64,000 bases of DNA from Aureispira anguillae (GCF_026000115.1 NZ_AP026867.1:6053001-6117000); one strand, 5' to 3'. Shown: positions 1 through 8,168, counted from the stretch's first letter. Numbers and translations are program-made. Notes: generated by a model not told the origin, from the letters alone.

Positions 1-824
1 TAAATTTTTCCTTCGCCTATATTCATCGACCAATTCGAAGATAGTTGTGCGGTATTAGGAGTTAGCAGCTCAAAGGTTGGATTATGATAAATTAAATTCT
101 TAGCTCCATTGTTTATCAATCCCTTCCAAAAACCTTGAATGGCCTCTTTATCGCTTAAATTAGCAAAAGGAACAGCATTCATAATAGCGTTTTGAGTATA
201 TCCAGCTCCACAACTTGCGCTATTTTGTTGATTGAACCCCTTGATCCAATTTATAGAACGATGAATAAACGTTTCTAATAGTACATGTGCAGCAATTGGA
301 TCGGTTGTATTTTCTTTTGGTTCCTTAAATTGTTCTAATACCTCAAAATCATCCAAGGTTAATTTCCATTTTCCTGCTTTCTTTTCCCATTTCTCCTGAT
401 AAATTTTTCCATACCCAATATCCATTGACCAATCCGCAGATAAAAAACTAGTAGAGTCGTTAGCTACTTCTATTTTTACATTGGTATAAATCAAATTTGC
501 TGCCCCTGAATGAATCAATGATTGCCAAAAATTGGTAATTTCTTCTTTTCCTTTCTTTCTTCCCAAAGGTATAGCATTTAGGATTGCATCATTGGCATAG
601 CCTTCCACACAACCCGCTATATTTCCTTTATTAAATGCATTGATCCAGACTTTACTAGCCTCTAAAACTTCCAATGCGACTTGATGGTGTGCAGTAGGGC
701 TATGTTCTTGATAAGCCTGCACATTTAAGGCTTTTTCTTCTACTCTTAAATTAGACTGACAAGCCATTAAATTCAACAGAATCCCTAAAATTGTAGTGCC
801 AATTATTGTTCTCATTTTTTTCAT
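1..824 (-). CDS. Lipoprotein with two tandem SnoaL/NTF2-like domains (3' end outside window)
   Basis: The frame is open from the ATG at 824 to the left edge, so the C-terminus is missing. Residues 1-22 form a lipoprotein signal with lipobox L-M-A-Cys22. Two similar segments of about 130 residues follow. Each has a helix containing the pattern W-I-x-x-F-N, then Y-x-x-[ND]-A-I-x-N-A-[IV]-P, then F-W, then [ND]-L-I-Y, then a W-S-M-[ND]-I-G-x-G-K-I strand. This is the layout of the SnoaL-like/DUF4440 (NTF2-fold) family, which includes small ligand-binding or isomerase proteins, here duplicated in one membrane-anchored chain. No ligand can be named. The Crp/Fnr regulator gene lies 85 bp upstream on the same strand, and a CRP-like site sits between them. 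The two domains differ clearly, so the duplication is old. Confidence 0.8.
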   Translation of the reverse strand, partial: MKKMRTIIGTTILGILLNLMACQSNLRVEEKALNVQAYQEHSPTAHHQVALEVLEASKVWINAFNKGNIAGCVEGYANDAILNAIPLGRKKGKEEITNFWQSLIHSGAANLIYTNVKIEVANDSTSFLSADWSMDIGYGKIYQEKWEKKAGKWKLTLDDFEVLEQFKEPKENTTDPIAAHVLLETFIHRSINWIKGFNQQNSASCGAGYTQNAIMNAVPFANLSDKEAIQGFWKGLINNGAKNLIYHNPTFELLTPNTAQLSSNWSMNIGEGKI

Positions 825-839
825 TGTTTTTAATAAAAA

Positions 840-854
840 TTGTGTTCCACACAA
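840..854 (-). promoter_or_regulatory. Short palindrome ahead of the SnoaL-like lipoprotein gene
   Basis: TTGTGTTCCACACAA has perfect 6-bp arms around TCC. It lies 16 bp upstream of the lipoprotein ATG, where a repressor or RNA hairpin could act. The TGTG/CACA halves resemble CRP half-sites, but the spacing is shorter than in the CRP consensus. Confidence 0.35.
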
Positions 855-881
855 AGAAAATGAGAATCAGGCAGCCCAACC

Positions 882-897
882 TGTGACTTTTGGCACA
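882..897 (-). promoter_or_regulatory. Candidate Crp/Fnr-family operator
   Basis: TGTGACTTTTGGCACA matches the CRP consensus TGTGA-N6-TCACA at every defined position except one (G for T). It lies between the regulator gene and the lipoprotein gene, 58 bp upstream of the lipoprotein start. The regulator's recognition helix carries the R-E-x-x-x-R pattern that reads TGTGA in E. coli CRP, so site and protein fit each other. Binding is inferred. Confidence 0.5.
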
Positions 898-908
898 AGT
901 CCAATGAT

Positions 909-1523
909 TTATTGGATGAGCCTAATTTCCTTTTGACCTAATTTGATTTTTCCATGCTGTTCTAGCTTTTTTAACAATCTAGAAACTACCTCTCTAGTTG
1001 TGCCCAGTTCTTTAGCAATTTGCTGGTGAGATTTGTTTAAAATATGCTTCTTTGATTCTGAAACGATATATTCAAACAAGCGATCTTTTAACGGTTTAAA
1101 AGCTAATTTTGAATAACTTTCTAAGAGTACTTTATAGCTTTCTTTATAGGTATGAATGGTAAAGTCATTCCACGATTTGTATTTTAGGTTCCAATCTCTA
1201 ACAAATCGCACAGGAATATTGAGGATGGTACAATCTCTTTCTACAATAGCATTAACATTGCTTTTGCAATCTTCAAAACAGGCAGACAAAGACAAAGTAC
1301 AGGTTTCCATATCATTCAAATAATAAATTAGAATTTCTCGATCTTCATTTTCCTGATATACTCGAACTTTTCCGCTCAGTACAATCTTTAACACCTTGAT
1401 AAATTGAGCATCTTTAATAATCAACTCTCCTTTCTTATGATTTGTTATCGTTGACTTTTCACGAAGTTCAATTTTAAGTGCCTCCTCCGTAATTGGTAGT
1501 TTATTGATAAAGGTATTTAACAT
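909..1523 (-). CDS. Crp/Fnr-family transcription regulator
   Basis: This 204-residue cytoplasmic regulator has the family layout: an N-terminal cyclic-nucleotide-binding-like beta-roll (about 15-110), a long dimer helix (about 115-150) and a C-terminal winged helix-turn-helix (about 160-200). The recognition helix contains T-R177-E178-V-V-S-R182, equivalent to the R180-E181-R185 triad of E. coli CRP. The beta-roll carries several cysteines, with a T-C-x5-A-C-x3-C stretch, resembling a large Bacteroidota subgroup with an E-[ST]-C-A motif. Whether they bind metal or sense redox state is unknown. The effector is not predictable. The gene lies directly upstream of the SnoaL-like lipoprotein gene, with a CRP-like site in the gap, so that gene is the likely target. 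Confidence 0.85.
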   Translation of the reverse strand: MLNTFINKLPITEEALKIELREKSTITNHKKGELIIKDAQFIKVLKIVLSGKVRVYQENEDREILIYYLNDMETCTLSLSACFEDCKSNVNAIVERDCTILNIPVRFVRDWNLKYKSWNDFTIHTYKESYKVLLESYSKLAFKPLKDRLFEYIVSESKKHILNKSHQQIAKELGTTREVVSRLLKKLEQHGKIKLGQKEIRLIQ

Positions 1524-1644
1524 CTTTTTTTCTTTATGACTAAAAACATCACCATGAACATAAAAAGAAAATAATAGTTTTCTGCAAGTAGTATAAAGAG
1601 TTTGTTTTTAAACAAAATTACAATAGGGGTTACATTAGATAATG

Positions 1645-2868
1645 CTAAAATCCTCGTTTTATCAATGTCTTAGGCAACAACCGAATGCCTTCTGTTGTAA
1701 TACCATGCACCCTATAAACTCCTGCTGGCAAATCTTGAATAGAGAAGCTCGTAATTGTTGTTGCATCTGTTATTTGCTTCACCAGTCGTCCTGTCAAATC
1801 AACCACCTCAAGTTGAGTAATCATACTTGGTGCATTGACATAAACAGCTGCGCCATTGGTAGGATTAGGAAACAGTTCCATCGATTCTGTTAATATAGTT
1901 CCCTCGTTTAAAACTCCTAACACAGCAGTATTCTTTTTAAAAACAGTGGCATTAGATCCACTAATAAAAGGAATACCACTAGGTGTTATATCCATTTCAA
2001 AAAAACCAACTACTTGCCCAATTAAATGAGGTGGTGTATCATCAACCCAAGTAAGCCCACCATCTGTTGTTTTAAAAATAGCAGGTCTTTGTGTACAAGA
2101 TCCTCCGCCACAATACAATCCCCCAATAACATAACCATTATTGTCATCTGCAAAACAAAAGCCCCTCATTTGTATAGAATCAATCTGTTTAGTCATTGTA
2201 AAAGTAGCTCCTCCATCTGTTGTTTTTGAAATAAAGCTTTCATTATTCAGCCCCTTGCTTATTATATGTCCTTCATTCATAGATCTAAAGTCAATTCCCG
2301 ATATACCATAATGATAAATAGACGTCCAACTAAGACCACCATCTGTTGTTTTTAATAACTCATCCGCTGTATTTATTAAATAACCATTGTTTGTATCTAA
2401 AAAGCAAATATCATAAACCGTCCTAGCACTAGGCAAAGAGAGATTTGTCCAAGTTTGCCCACCATCTATTGTTTTGAGAAAAACACCATCCTCCCCTCCA
2501 ACATAACCTATATTAGACGTTGTCCATTGCATCGCATAACAATTAATCGTATCATGTAAGGTAGTCCAGCTAAGTCCACCATCTGTTGTTTTTAAAACTT
2601 CTCCTAAGCCTATGTTTTCATCTTCAAACTGTATAGAAAGTATCCAGTTTGGAGAACCAATAGGGACAGCATTCCAATTGAGTCCTCCATCAATAGTTTT
2701 AACTAACGACCCACCATAACCACCAGCATAAACCACATTTTCGGAAACAACATCTATTGCATAAAGATGATATATAGCAGGTGTTGATGTACCAACCCAC
2801 TGTGCCGTTCCTATAGTAGACCAAAAAATTCCGAATAACAAACAGTACATTTTTATATTCCAATGCAT
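1645..2868 (-). CDS. Secreted BNR/YCF48-like beta-propeller protein with T9SS sorting domain
   Basis: This 407-residue protein starts with a signal peptide (about 1-23, ending T-A-Q). It carries at least five copies of a K-T-[IT]-D-G-G-x-[ST]-W motif, the Asp-box/BNR-like repeat of YCF48- and sortilin-type propellers, spaced about 40-60 residues apart. The last 75 residues form a type A T9SS C-terminal domain: a P-N-P-T-N-G start, D-L-T-G-R-L-V in the middle and L-P-A-G-V-Y-R near the end. It should pass the outer membrane through type IX secretion and be released or surface-attached. No catalytic residues are evident, so binding or adhesion is more likely than enzymatic activity. The repeated Asp-box coding makes the DNA internally repetitive. 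Confidence 0.85.
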   Translation of the reverse strand: MHWNIKMYCLLFGIFWSTIGTAQWVGTSTPAIYHLYAIDVVSENVVYAGGYGGSLVKTIDGGLNWNAVPIGSPNWILSIQFEDENIGLGEVLKTTDGGLSWTTLHDTINCYAMQWTTSNIGYVGGEDGVFLKTIDGGQTWTNLSLPSARTVYDICFLDTNNGYLINTADELLKTTDGGLSWTSIYHYGISGIDFRSMNEGHIISKGLNNESFISKTTDGGATFTMTKQIDSIQMRGFCFADDNNGYVIGGLYCGGGSCTQRPAIFKTTDGGLTWVDDTPPHLIGQVVGFFEMDITPSGIPFISGSNATVFKKNTAVLGVLNEGTILTESMELFPNPTNGAAVYVNAPSMITQLEVVDLTGRLVKQITDATTITSFSIQDLPAGVYRVHGITTEGIRLLPKTLIKRGF

Positions 2869-3289
2869 AATTTTTCTTTTTGATGTGTAAAAATAATTTC
2901 ATTTTAAAATAGACCACATATTATTATTTACAAAATACTTTACACACCAAACATAGAGCCTATTATATATACAAGCTTTTACTAATCAAACAAAAATCAA
3001 GCTTTTAATAGATTATTCAGAATGGATTATCCAATTGATCTAACAATAATTTTCATACTCTCTTAATAAGCACTATAACAGACTGCCTAATTCATCAGCA
3101 CTCCTTTAGTCCTTCTCTACCCAAGTTTTACAAGTGAGGCTTACTTTAGAAACAAAAAAAATAAACCACTCATTTACAACCACTTAAAAGCAATCTAAAA
3201 AAGTTTTTCAAGTTCGCTATAAAAGACTGGCATTCTTTTGGAATAGTAACGGTTAGAAATATCCATTCCCAAAGAAAAATAGACTAGTT
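2869..3289. other. Intergenic region between divergent genes
   Basis: This 421-bp AT-rich spacer lies between two divergently read genes and should hold both promoters. Apart from the minus-strand promoter candidate at 2948-2974, no conserved RNA, repeat or clear plus-strand TAnnTTTG element was recognised. Confidence 0.6.
2948..2974 (-). promoter_or_regulatory. Candidate Bacteroidota promoter for the BNR protein gene
   Basis: On the minus strand TTG (2974-2972), a 16-bp spacer and TATGTTTG (2955-2948) fit the TTG / TAnnTTTG pattern of the primary sigma factor in Bacteroidota. The -7 element lies 80 bp upstream of the start codon. The spacing is at the short end. Confidence 0.4.
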
Positions 3290-4102
3290 ATGAGAAATTA
3301 TGATTTTGAATCTAAAAAAGAAGAAGAAAACAAAAAACGAGGTTTAATCATTACCTTTTTTGTACACGCTGTTGTTCTTTGCTTAGCAGTATTTCCGCTT
3401 ATGGGTGCTATTCAAGATGTTGATTTAGCAAAAAATACGGTAGAATTTGCAGATCTAGATAATATCGAAATAGAAGAACCTGAGGTAAAGTTCGTTGATA
3501 ATGTCAGCAACAAATCTCGCAAAAATAAATCCAACAAACCCAGCAAAACAAAAGAAGACAGCCCCACTCCTGAGCCGAGTCCTCCACCTAAACCAGAACC
3601 AGAACCCAAACCAGTCGAAACAGTTGACGACAAGGAAGTTCCTAGTGTTGTTCCCAATGACAAGCCTAATGATAAGCCTGTAAAATTGGATAAAACACCT
3701 CCTAAAGTAGATCCTAAACCAGACCCTAAACCAACCCCATCAAATCCGTCAGGGACACCATCTGAGGACAACAAACCTGGTGGTAAAGCGACGGACAACA
3801 GCCATGTAAGTGGAGATGGTGGCAATGATGATAATTTACAAGAAGGAGTATTTGGTAGAAAAGTAATGAAAAGACCAAATATAAAAGGATTGACAAAGAA
3901 AAAAGGTAAAATTGCAATCAAGGTTTGCGTCAGCCAAGAAGGAACGGTAATCGCTACAAAATATATCCCTAAATTTTCTACCATCAATGAATCTAAACTG
4001 ATTGCTGCTGCAATGCGTGCTGCTAGAAGATATAGATTTGATGTTGATTATACGGCTCCCAAAAAACAATGGGGCAAATTGACCTTTATTTTTGATATTT
4101 AA
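3290..4102 (+). CDS. TonB-family energy-transducer-like protein
   Basis: The layout of this 270-residue protein is typical of TonB. A short cytoplasmic N-terminus rich in Lys and Glu is followed by one membrane helix (about 18-40), a long periplasmic linker rich in Pro, Lys and Glu (about 75-165, with repeated P-x-P and P-K-P-[DE] units), and a C-terminal domain of about 75 residues (195-270) with the TonB-like I-x-V-x-V-x-x-x-G-T-V strand. TonB couples the inner-membrane proton-motive force to outer-membrane receptors. No exbB or exbD is adjacent, so it is probably an accessory TonB or a protein using the same fold. The gene stands alone and ends in a strong terminator. Confidence 0.8.
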   Translation: MRNYDFESKKEEENKKRGLIITFFVHAVVLCLAVFPLMGAIQDVDLAKNTVEFADLDNIEIEEPEVKFVDNVSNKSRKNKSNKPSKTKEDSPTPEPSPPPKPEPEPKPVETVDDKEVPSVVPNDKPNDKPVKLDKTPPKVDPKPDPKPTPSNPSGTPSEDNKPGGKATDNSHVSGDGGNDDNLQEGVFGRKVMKRPNIKGLTKKKGKIAIKVCVSQEGTVIATKYIPKFSTINESKLIAAAMRAARRYRFDVDYTAPKKQWGKLTFIFDI

Positions 4103-4111
4103 GTTGTAGAT

Positions 4112-4154
4112 AAAGATTTGAAAAGAAAATAGTATTCCTTCTTTTCAAATCTTT
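4112..4154 (+). terminator. Intrinsic terminator after the TonB-like gene
   Basis: A perfect 16-bp stem (4112-4127 with 4139-4154) closes an 11-nt loop 10 bp after the stop codon. The outer stem is A/T-rich, so it may work in both directions. Confidence 0.85.
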
Positions 4155-4164
4155 AAACATAATA

Positions 4165-4335
4165 CTCCGTTGATTAGTTAGTGCGCTTTGCTTATGATCG
4201 TGCAGCTCTGTTAGTGGGCTTTACCTTTACCTGCGGTGCTAGGTTAGCTAGTGCGCTAGCGCTTATGAGCTCCCTGAGGTCGGTTCGTTATCACTCATGA
4301 GCTCGCAGGACTCGGTTCGCTGCGTTCATGTATCA
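4165..4335. repeat. GC-richer intergenic repeat element with an imperfect ~33-bp tandem unit
   Basis: This stretch is visibly richer in G and C than its surroundings. It contains GTGCGCTAGCGCTTATGAGC and two imperfect copies of a unit starting ATGAGCTC and containing TCGGTTCG (from about 4267 and 4298). It has no gene. It directly abuts the breakpoint of the paralogue duplication at 4340/4341. A weakly similar stretch (TTATGAG...GCGCAG...TTCGTG on the minus strand) lies near 22711. It is probably a dispersed intergenic repeat, but copy number cannot be judged from one window. Confidence 0.45.
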
Positions 4336-4586
4336 ATTTGATAACCAATATTTATAGTATAAAACAACAAATTCCCTAGACTGTCATATCTAGTAAACAG
4401 TGCTCCTAACTGACATGTTATACTATCTCTTGCTATCCCCGTCACATAATAACAAAAATCCGTTACCTCTAAACCTGTTAAAATCGTATTACCGCAACCT
4501 AGTTTCATTCGTTTATTAAAGGTTACTACTTGACAAAAAGTCACCTCTACTAATAAGCACAATACTACTATTAAAATCCCTCTCAT
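4326..4586 (-). pseudogene. Truncated copy of the propeller T9SS gene at 6417-7955
   Basis: The 86 codons reproduce the first ~82 residues of the protein encoded at 6417-7955 with a few substitutions (for example E to K and S to F), including its signal peptide (ending F-C-Q). Homology stops exactly at 4340/4341, after which the frame runs into unrelated GC-rich DNA and a stop. It therefore lacks almost all of the propeller and the whole sorting domain. The identical distance of 3369 bp between this copy and the intact gene shows it is the cut end of a tandem duplication. A functional product is unlikely. Confidence 0.8.
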
Positions 4587-4601
4587 AAATTCAAGATAAA
4601 G

Positions 4602-4633
4602 TCTCCTCCCTATAAGTTCTTATAAGGAGGAGA
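4602..4633. repeat. Near-perfect palindrome between relic and truncated gene (copy 1)
   Basis: TCTCCTCC (4602-4609) pairs with GGAGGAGA (4626-4633), and the inner TATAAG/CTTATA also pairs, giving a 15-bp stem with one mismatch and a 2-nt loop. It is repeated at 7971-8002. A terminator or RNA stability hairpin between two minus-strand units is likely, but no long T-run follows. Confidence 0.55.
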
Positions 4634-4644
4634 TTGTTAAAGTA

Positions 4645-4799
4645 TTATTTTTGAATAATCAGTTTACATACCTTAGAGTTCCCTTTTTCTGAGACCAATA
4701 TGGCAAAATAAATACTCCCTGACTAGTCTTTTGTATTTAACGTAAGATGCCCTAAATTGCTTTGCAATTCATATAGAGCTATCTTATACCTTAAATTAT
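4645..4799 (-). pseudogene. Decayed T9SS C-terminal domain relic (copy 1)
   Basis: In one minus-strand frame this stretch reads like the end of a T9SS sorting domain (N-L-G-x-L-T-L-N-T-K-[ND], then I-Y-F-A-[IV]-L, then S-K-V-C-K-[LI]-[IV]-[IL]-Q-K and stop). It closely matches the last ~45 residues of the large protein ending at 9770. An internal TAG stop after T-K-D and the lack of a start show it is dead. It lies directly downstream of the gene at 4800-6356, as its copy at 8014-8168 does for the gene at 8169-9713. Confidence 0.7.
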
Positions 4800-6356
4800 T
4801 CACCCCTTCAAAAACTCCTCACTCCCAATCAAAGCCCCCTCCTGCCTTAGCTCCAAGATATAAACCCCAGCCTCCAAATCATATATGGGGAGGATATACG
4901 TTTTGTCCGATTGGTCGTAGGTCTTATACTCCTTTAAGAGGCGACCTTGTACATCCAGCACTCGAAAGCTTAAATCTTCTTGGAGGCTAGGATTGTAATA
5001 ATGGACATTTAAATAGTCGGTTGTGGGATTGGGATAGAGCAACAGGTTTAGAGCAGCAGGTTTTTGAGTAGGCAATACCCCCGATATCAAATGACAACCT
5101 GGTACCAGACAGCCCTCTTCGTCTAGTTTTAGTAACCAGCCTTGTTGATGAACGCCTGTGCCTATAATATTCGCTTCTCCACAAATCAAGAAACCACCAT
5201 CTGGCGTTCGCTCTGCATCGTAGATAGTGTATGCTGAATTGGCGGCATTGAGGTATTCATATTCTCGACTCCAAATACTATCTCCATTTGGGGATAATTT
5301 TACGATTCTACCATGGATGATATTATAAATTGGGTTGGGTTGTGGATATAATCGAACTACTGTTCCAAAGGCGACCAAGCTACTATCTTCTAATGCTACA
5401 ATTTTTTGAAAATTTGCTGTGGTCAAAGCATCTGAATGAAATTTGGTTCCCCATAAAAAGTTACGGCTACTATCTAGTTTATAAACATAGGCTTCCTGAA
5501 TAGGGGTAGACCATGTCCCTGTAGCTCCTAATCGTTCACTGCCCCATGCAGAAGCAATAACCCAACCTCCATCTTTACTTTTTATTAAATCATTAACTCC
5601 ATGAATCTGTTGTGTATTGGGACTTTGATATACCCATACACTATTCCCTAGACTGTCTATTTTTTCTAGCTTGCTTCGTACCGTATAGTTGATATTTACA
5701 CCACTTAAATTATCTTGCTGATAGCCGATTATATAACTATTGTCACTATCTACATAGACACAGGGGGTATGTTCTACATGGTCTATCGTACCTCTTGTTA
5801 TATTCAGTTCCTCATTACCGTCACTATCTATTTTTAAAATACCAATATCACTTGCTCCCTGTGGGCTATGAATTGAACTAACAATTATATAATTACTATC
5901 CAAAGTAGCCCTCACATCATCAGGTCTTATTGAATAATTCCACGAATGAGGATTAGTATAAAAACTAGACCACACTAAATTTCCCTGAGTATTGTATTTC
6001 AACACTCCTCCCATCATTTTTAACTGATTGTCATATCGATAAGCAGACAAAATCAAAGCACCATCATAATTCGTTTGTAAAGAAGGTGCCCATGTTTCAT
6101 TAGTATAAAAACTGTCTAATAAGATTTTACTAAAAATGATCTGACCCAAGGTATCTGTTTTTAAAAATAAGGTTGTCTTTCCACTATTAATCGTATCTCG
6201 AACAAAACCAGTCACATAATAATAAGAATCTGTCGCTTCTAAACTTGTTAAAATCGTATTCCCATCCCCTAACTGCATCCGTTTATTAAAAGTTGTAATC
6301 TGCCCAATACTATTATAGCAAAAAAAACAACCCAATAATATATAAATTAATTTCAT
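4800..6356 (-). CDS. Secreted propeller-like protein with T9SS sorting domain, paralogue A
   Basis: This 518-residue protein has a signal peptide (about 1-19, ending S-I-G-Q). Weak repeated units of about 50 residues (patterns such as K-x-D-S-x-G-[ND]-x-[IVL]-W and G-G-[WF]-[VL]-I-[AC]) indicate a WD/PQQ-like beta-propeller. The type A T9SS C-terminal domain begins at L-Y-P-N-P-T-T-D and contains V-L-D-V-Q-G-R-L-L and L-E-A-G-V-Y-I-L-E-L. From about residue 193 to the end it is nearly identical to paralogue B, and from about residue 227 also to C, while the first ~200 residues differ. Start and signal peptide match paralogue C. It is probably cell-surface or secreted, with no enzyme motif. 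The shared C-terminal half with exchanged N-terminal halves suggests recombination between the copies. Confidence 0.85.
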   Translation of the reverse strand: MKLIYILLGCFFCYNSIGQITTFNKRMQLGDGNTILTSLEATDSYYYVTGFVRDTINSGKTTLFLKTDTLGQIIFSKILLDSFYTNETWAPSLQTNYDGALILSAYRYDNQLKMMGGVLKYNTQGNLVWSSFYTNPHSWNYSIRPDDVRATLDSNYIIVSSIHSPQGASDIGILKIDSDGNEELNITRGTIDHVEHTPCVYVDSDNSYIIGYQQDNLSGVNINYTVRSKLEKIDSLGNSVWVYQSPNTQQIHGVNDLIKSKDGGWVIASAWGSERLGATGTWSTPIQEAYVYKLDSSRNFLWGTKFHSDALTTANFQKIVALEDSSLVAFGTVVRLYPQPNPIYNIIHGRIVKLSPNGDSIWSREYEYLNAANSAYTIYDAERTPDGGFLICGEANIIGTGVHQQGWLLKLDEEGCLVPGCHLISGVLPTQKPAALNLLLYPNPTTDYLNVHYYNPSLQEDLSFRVLDVQGRLLKEYKTYDQSDKTYILPIYDLEAGVYILELRQEGALIGSEEFLKG

Positions 6357-6371
6357 AAAAAATAGGATAAA

Positions 6372-6402
6372 AGCCTATTTTCACCTAGCGTAGAAATAGG
6401 CT
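6372..6402 (-). terminator. Hairpin between paralogues B and A
   Basis: AGCCTATTT (6372-6380) and AAATAGGCT (6394-6402) form a perfect 9-bp stem. A shorter version lies at 9731-9757. It sits between the stop of the upstream minus-strand gene and the next start 16 bp away, so it may be a terminator or an RNA leader structure. The T-run is poor. Confidence 0.5.
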
Positions 6403-6416
6403 ATTCATTAAATCCT

Positions 6417-7955
6417 TTACCGCTTCAAAAACTCCTCACTCCCAATCAAAGCCCCCTTCTGCCTTAGCTCCAAGATATAAACCCCAGCCTCCAAATCATA
6501 TACGGAGAGGATATACGTTTTGTCCGATTGGTCGTAGGTCTTATACTCCTTTAAGAGGCGACCTTGTACATCCAGCACTCGAAAGCTTAAATCTTCTTGG
6601 GGGCTAGGATTGTAATAATGGACATTTAAATAGTCGGTTGTGGGATTGGGATAGAGCAGCAGATTTAGAGCAGCAGGTCTTTGAGTAGGCAATACTCCCG
6701 ATACCAAATGACAGCCTGGTACCAAACAGCCTTCCTCGTCTAGTTTTAGTAACCAGCCTTGTTGATGAACGCCTGTCCCTATAATATTCGCTTCTCCACA
6801 AATCAAGAAACCACCATCTGGCGTTCGCTCTGCATCGTAGATAGTGTATGCTGAATTGGCGGCATTGAGGTATTCATATTCTCGACTCCAAATACTATCT
6901 CCATTTGGGGATAATTTTACGATTCTACCATGGATGATATTATAAATTGGGTTGGGTTGTGGATATAATCGAACTACTGTTCCAAAGGCGACCAAGCTAC
7001 TATCTTCTAATGCTACAATTTTTTGAAAATTTGCTGTGGTCAAAGCATCTGAATGAAATTTGGTTCCCCATAAAAAGTTACGGCTACTATCTAGTTTATA
7101 AACATAGGCTTCCTGAATAGGGGTAGACCATGTCCCTGTAGCTCCCAATCGTTCACTTCCCCATGCAGAAGCAATAACCCAACCTCCATCTTTGCTTTTT
7201 ATTAAATCATTAACTCCATGAATTTGCTGTGTATTGGGACTTTGATATACCCATACACTATTCCCTAGACTGTCTATTTTTTCTAGCTTGCTCCGTACCG
7301 TATAGTTGATATTTACACCACTTAAATTATCTTGCTGATATCCGATTATATAACTATTGTCACTATCTACATAGACACAGGGTGTATGTTCTACATAATT
7401 TAATACCCCTCTTGTTATATGCCATTCTTTTTCCACATTTTTATCTAATTTCAAGATGCTTATATCTCCGACCCCTGATGAATCATTTATTGAATTTGTA
7501 ACTAGATAACCACTATCCTGCGTTATTCTCATATCATCAGGACGTATAAATGTACCTACTGTGTAAGGGTGATCAAAAGGTTTTATTGCACCAGTCCCCA
7601 CACTATCATAATAAAAAATCCCCCCATACATACCTGTTGAATCATAAAAATAAGGTGCAGAAACCAACTCATTTTTTAAATTTGTTCTTAAATAAGGAAA
7701 CCACGTTTCATAACCAATATTTATAGTATAAAACAACAAATTCCCTAGGCTGTCATATCTAGTAAACAGTGCTCCTAACTGACATGTTATACTATCTCTT
7801 GCTATCCCCGTCACATAATAACAAGAATCCGTTACCTCTAAACCTGTTAAAATCGTATTACCGCAACCTAGTTCCATCCGTTTATTAAAGGTTACTACTT
7901 GACAAAAAGTCACCTCTACTAATAAGCACAATACTACTATTAAAATCCCTCTCAT
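6417..7955 (-). CDS. Secreted propeller-like protein with T9SS sorting domain, paralogue B
   Basis: I place the start at 7955, giving 512 residues, because this Met begins a standard signal peptide (ending F-C-Q) and the upstream in-frame ATG at 7985 falls inside a palindrome. The domain plan equals paralogue A: signal peptide, weak propeller repeats, and a type A T9SS C-terminal domain from L-Y-P-N-P-T-T-D to the end. The last ~325 residues are almost identical to A, whereas the N-terminal ~190 residues are different. The truncated copy at 4326-4586 matches its first ~82 residues. Its role on the cell surface is unknown. Confidence 0.85.
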   Translation of the reverse strand: MRGILIVVLCLLVEVTFCQVVTFNKRMELGCGNTILTGLEVTDSCYYVTGIARDSITCQLGALFTRYDSLGNLLFYTINIGYETWFPYLRTNLKNELVSAPYFYDSTGMYGGIFYYDSVGTGAIKPFDHPYTVGTFIRPDDMRITQDSGYLVTNSINDSSGVGDISILKLDKNVEKEWHITRGVLNYVEHTPCVYVDSDNSYIIGYQQDNLSGVNINYTVRSKLEKIDSLGNSVWVYQSPNTQQIHGVNDLIKSKDGGWVIASAWGSERLGATGTWSTPIQEAYVYKLDSSRNFLWGTKFHSDALTTANFQKIVALEDSSLVAFGTVVRLYPQPNPIYNIIHGRIVKLSPNGDSIWSREYEYLNAANSAYTIYDAERTPDGGFLICGEANIIGTGVHQQGWLLKLDEEGCLVPGCHLVSGVLPTQRPAALNLLLYPNPTTDYLNVHYYNPSPQEDLSFRVLDVQGRLLKEYKTYDQSDKTYILSVYDLEAGVYILELRQKGALIGSEEFLKR

Positions 7956-7970
7956 AAATTCAAGATAAAG

Positions 7971-8002
7971 TCTCCTCCTTATCACTTCTTATAAGGAGGA
8001 GA
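7971..8002. repeat. Near-perfect palindrome upstream of paralogue B (copy 2)
   Basis: TCTCCTCCTTAT (7971-7982) pairs perfectly with ATAAGGAGGAGA (7991-8002) around 8 nt. It is the second copy of the palindrome at 4602-4633, exactly 3369 bp away. It lies 15 bp upstream of the start of paralogue B and just after the relic at 8014-8168. Confidence 0.6.
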
Positions 8003-8013
8003 TTGTTAAAGTA

Positions 8014-8168
8014 TTATTTTTGAATAATCAGTTTACATACCTTAGAGTTCCCTTTTTCTGAGACCAATATGGCAAAATAAATACTCCCTGACTAGTCTTT
8101 TGTATTTAACGTAAGATGCCCTAAATTGCTTTGCAATTCATATAGAGCTATCTTATACCTTAAATTAT
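8014..8168 (-). pseudogene. Decayed T9SS C-terminal domain relic (copy 2)
   Basis: This is effectively the same sequence as the relic at 4645-4799, 3369 bp further on, with the same in-frame stop. It follows paralogue C directly. Both relics resemble the sorting domain of the large protein ending at 9770. The ancestral locus therefore probably held another large T9SS gene here that was lost before the tandem duplication. Confidence 0.7.

Noticed and set aside
3412-3987. Minus-strand frame of 191 codons rich in Gly, Ser and Leu
   Set aside because: It is the antisense shadow of the Pro/Lys-rich linker of the TonB-like gene.
4757-4990. Plus-strand frame repeated at 8126-8359
   Set aside because: It is a shadow of the sorting-domain coding region, duplicated only because the T9SS genes are duplicated.
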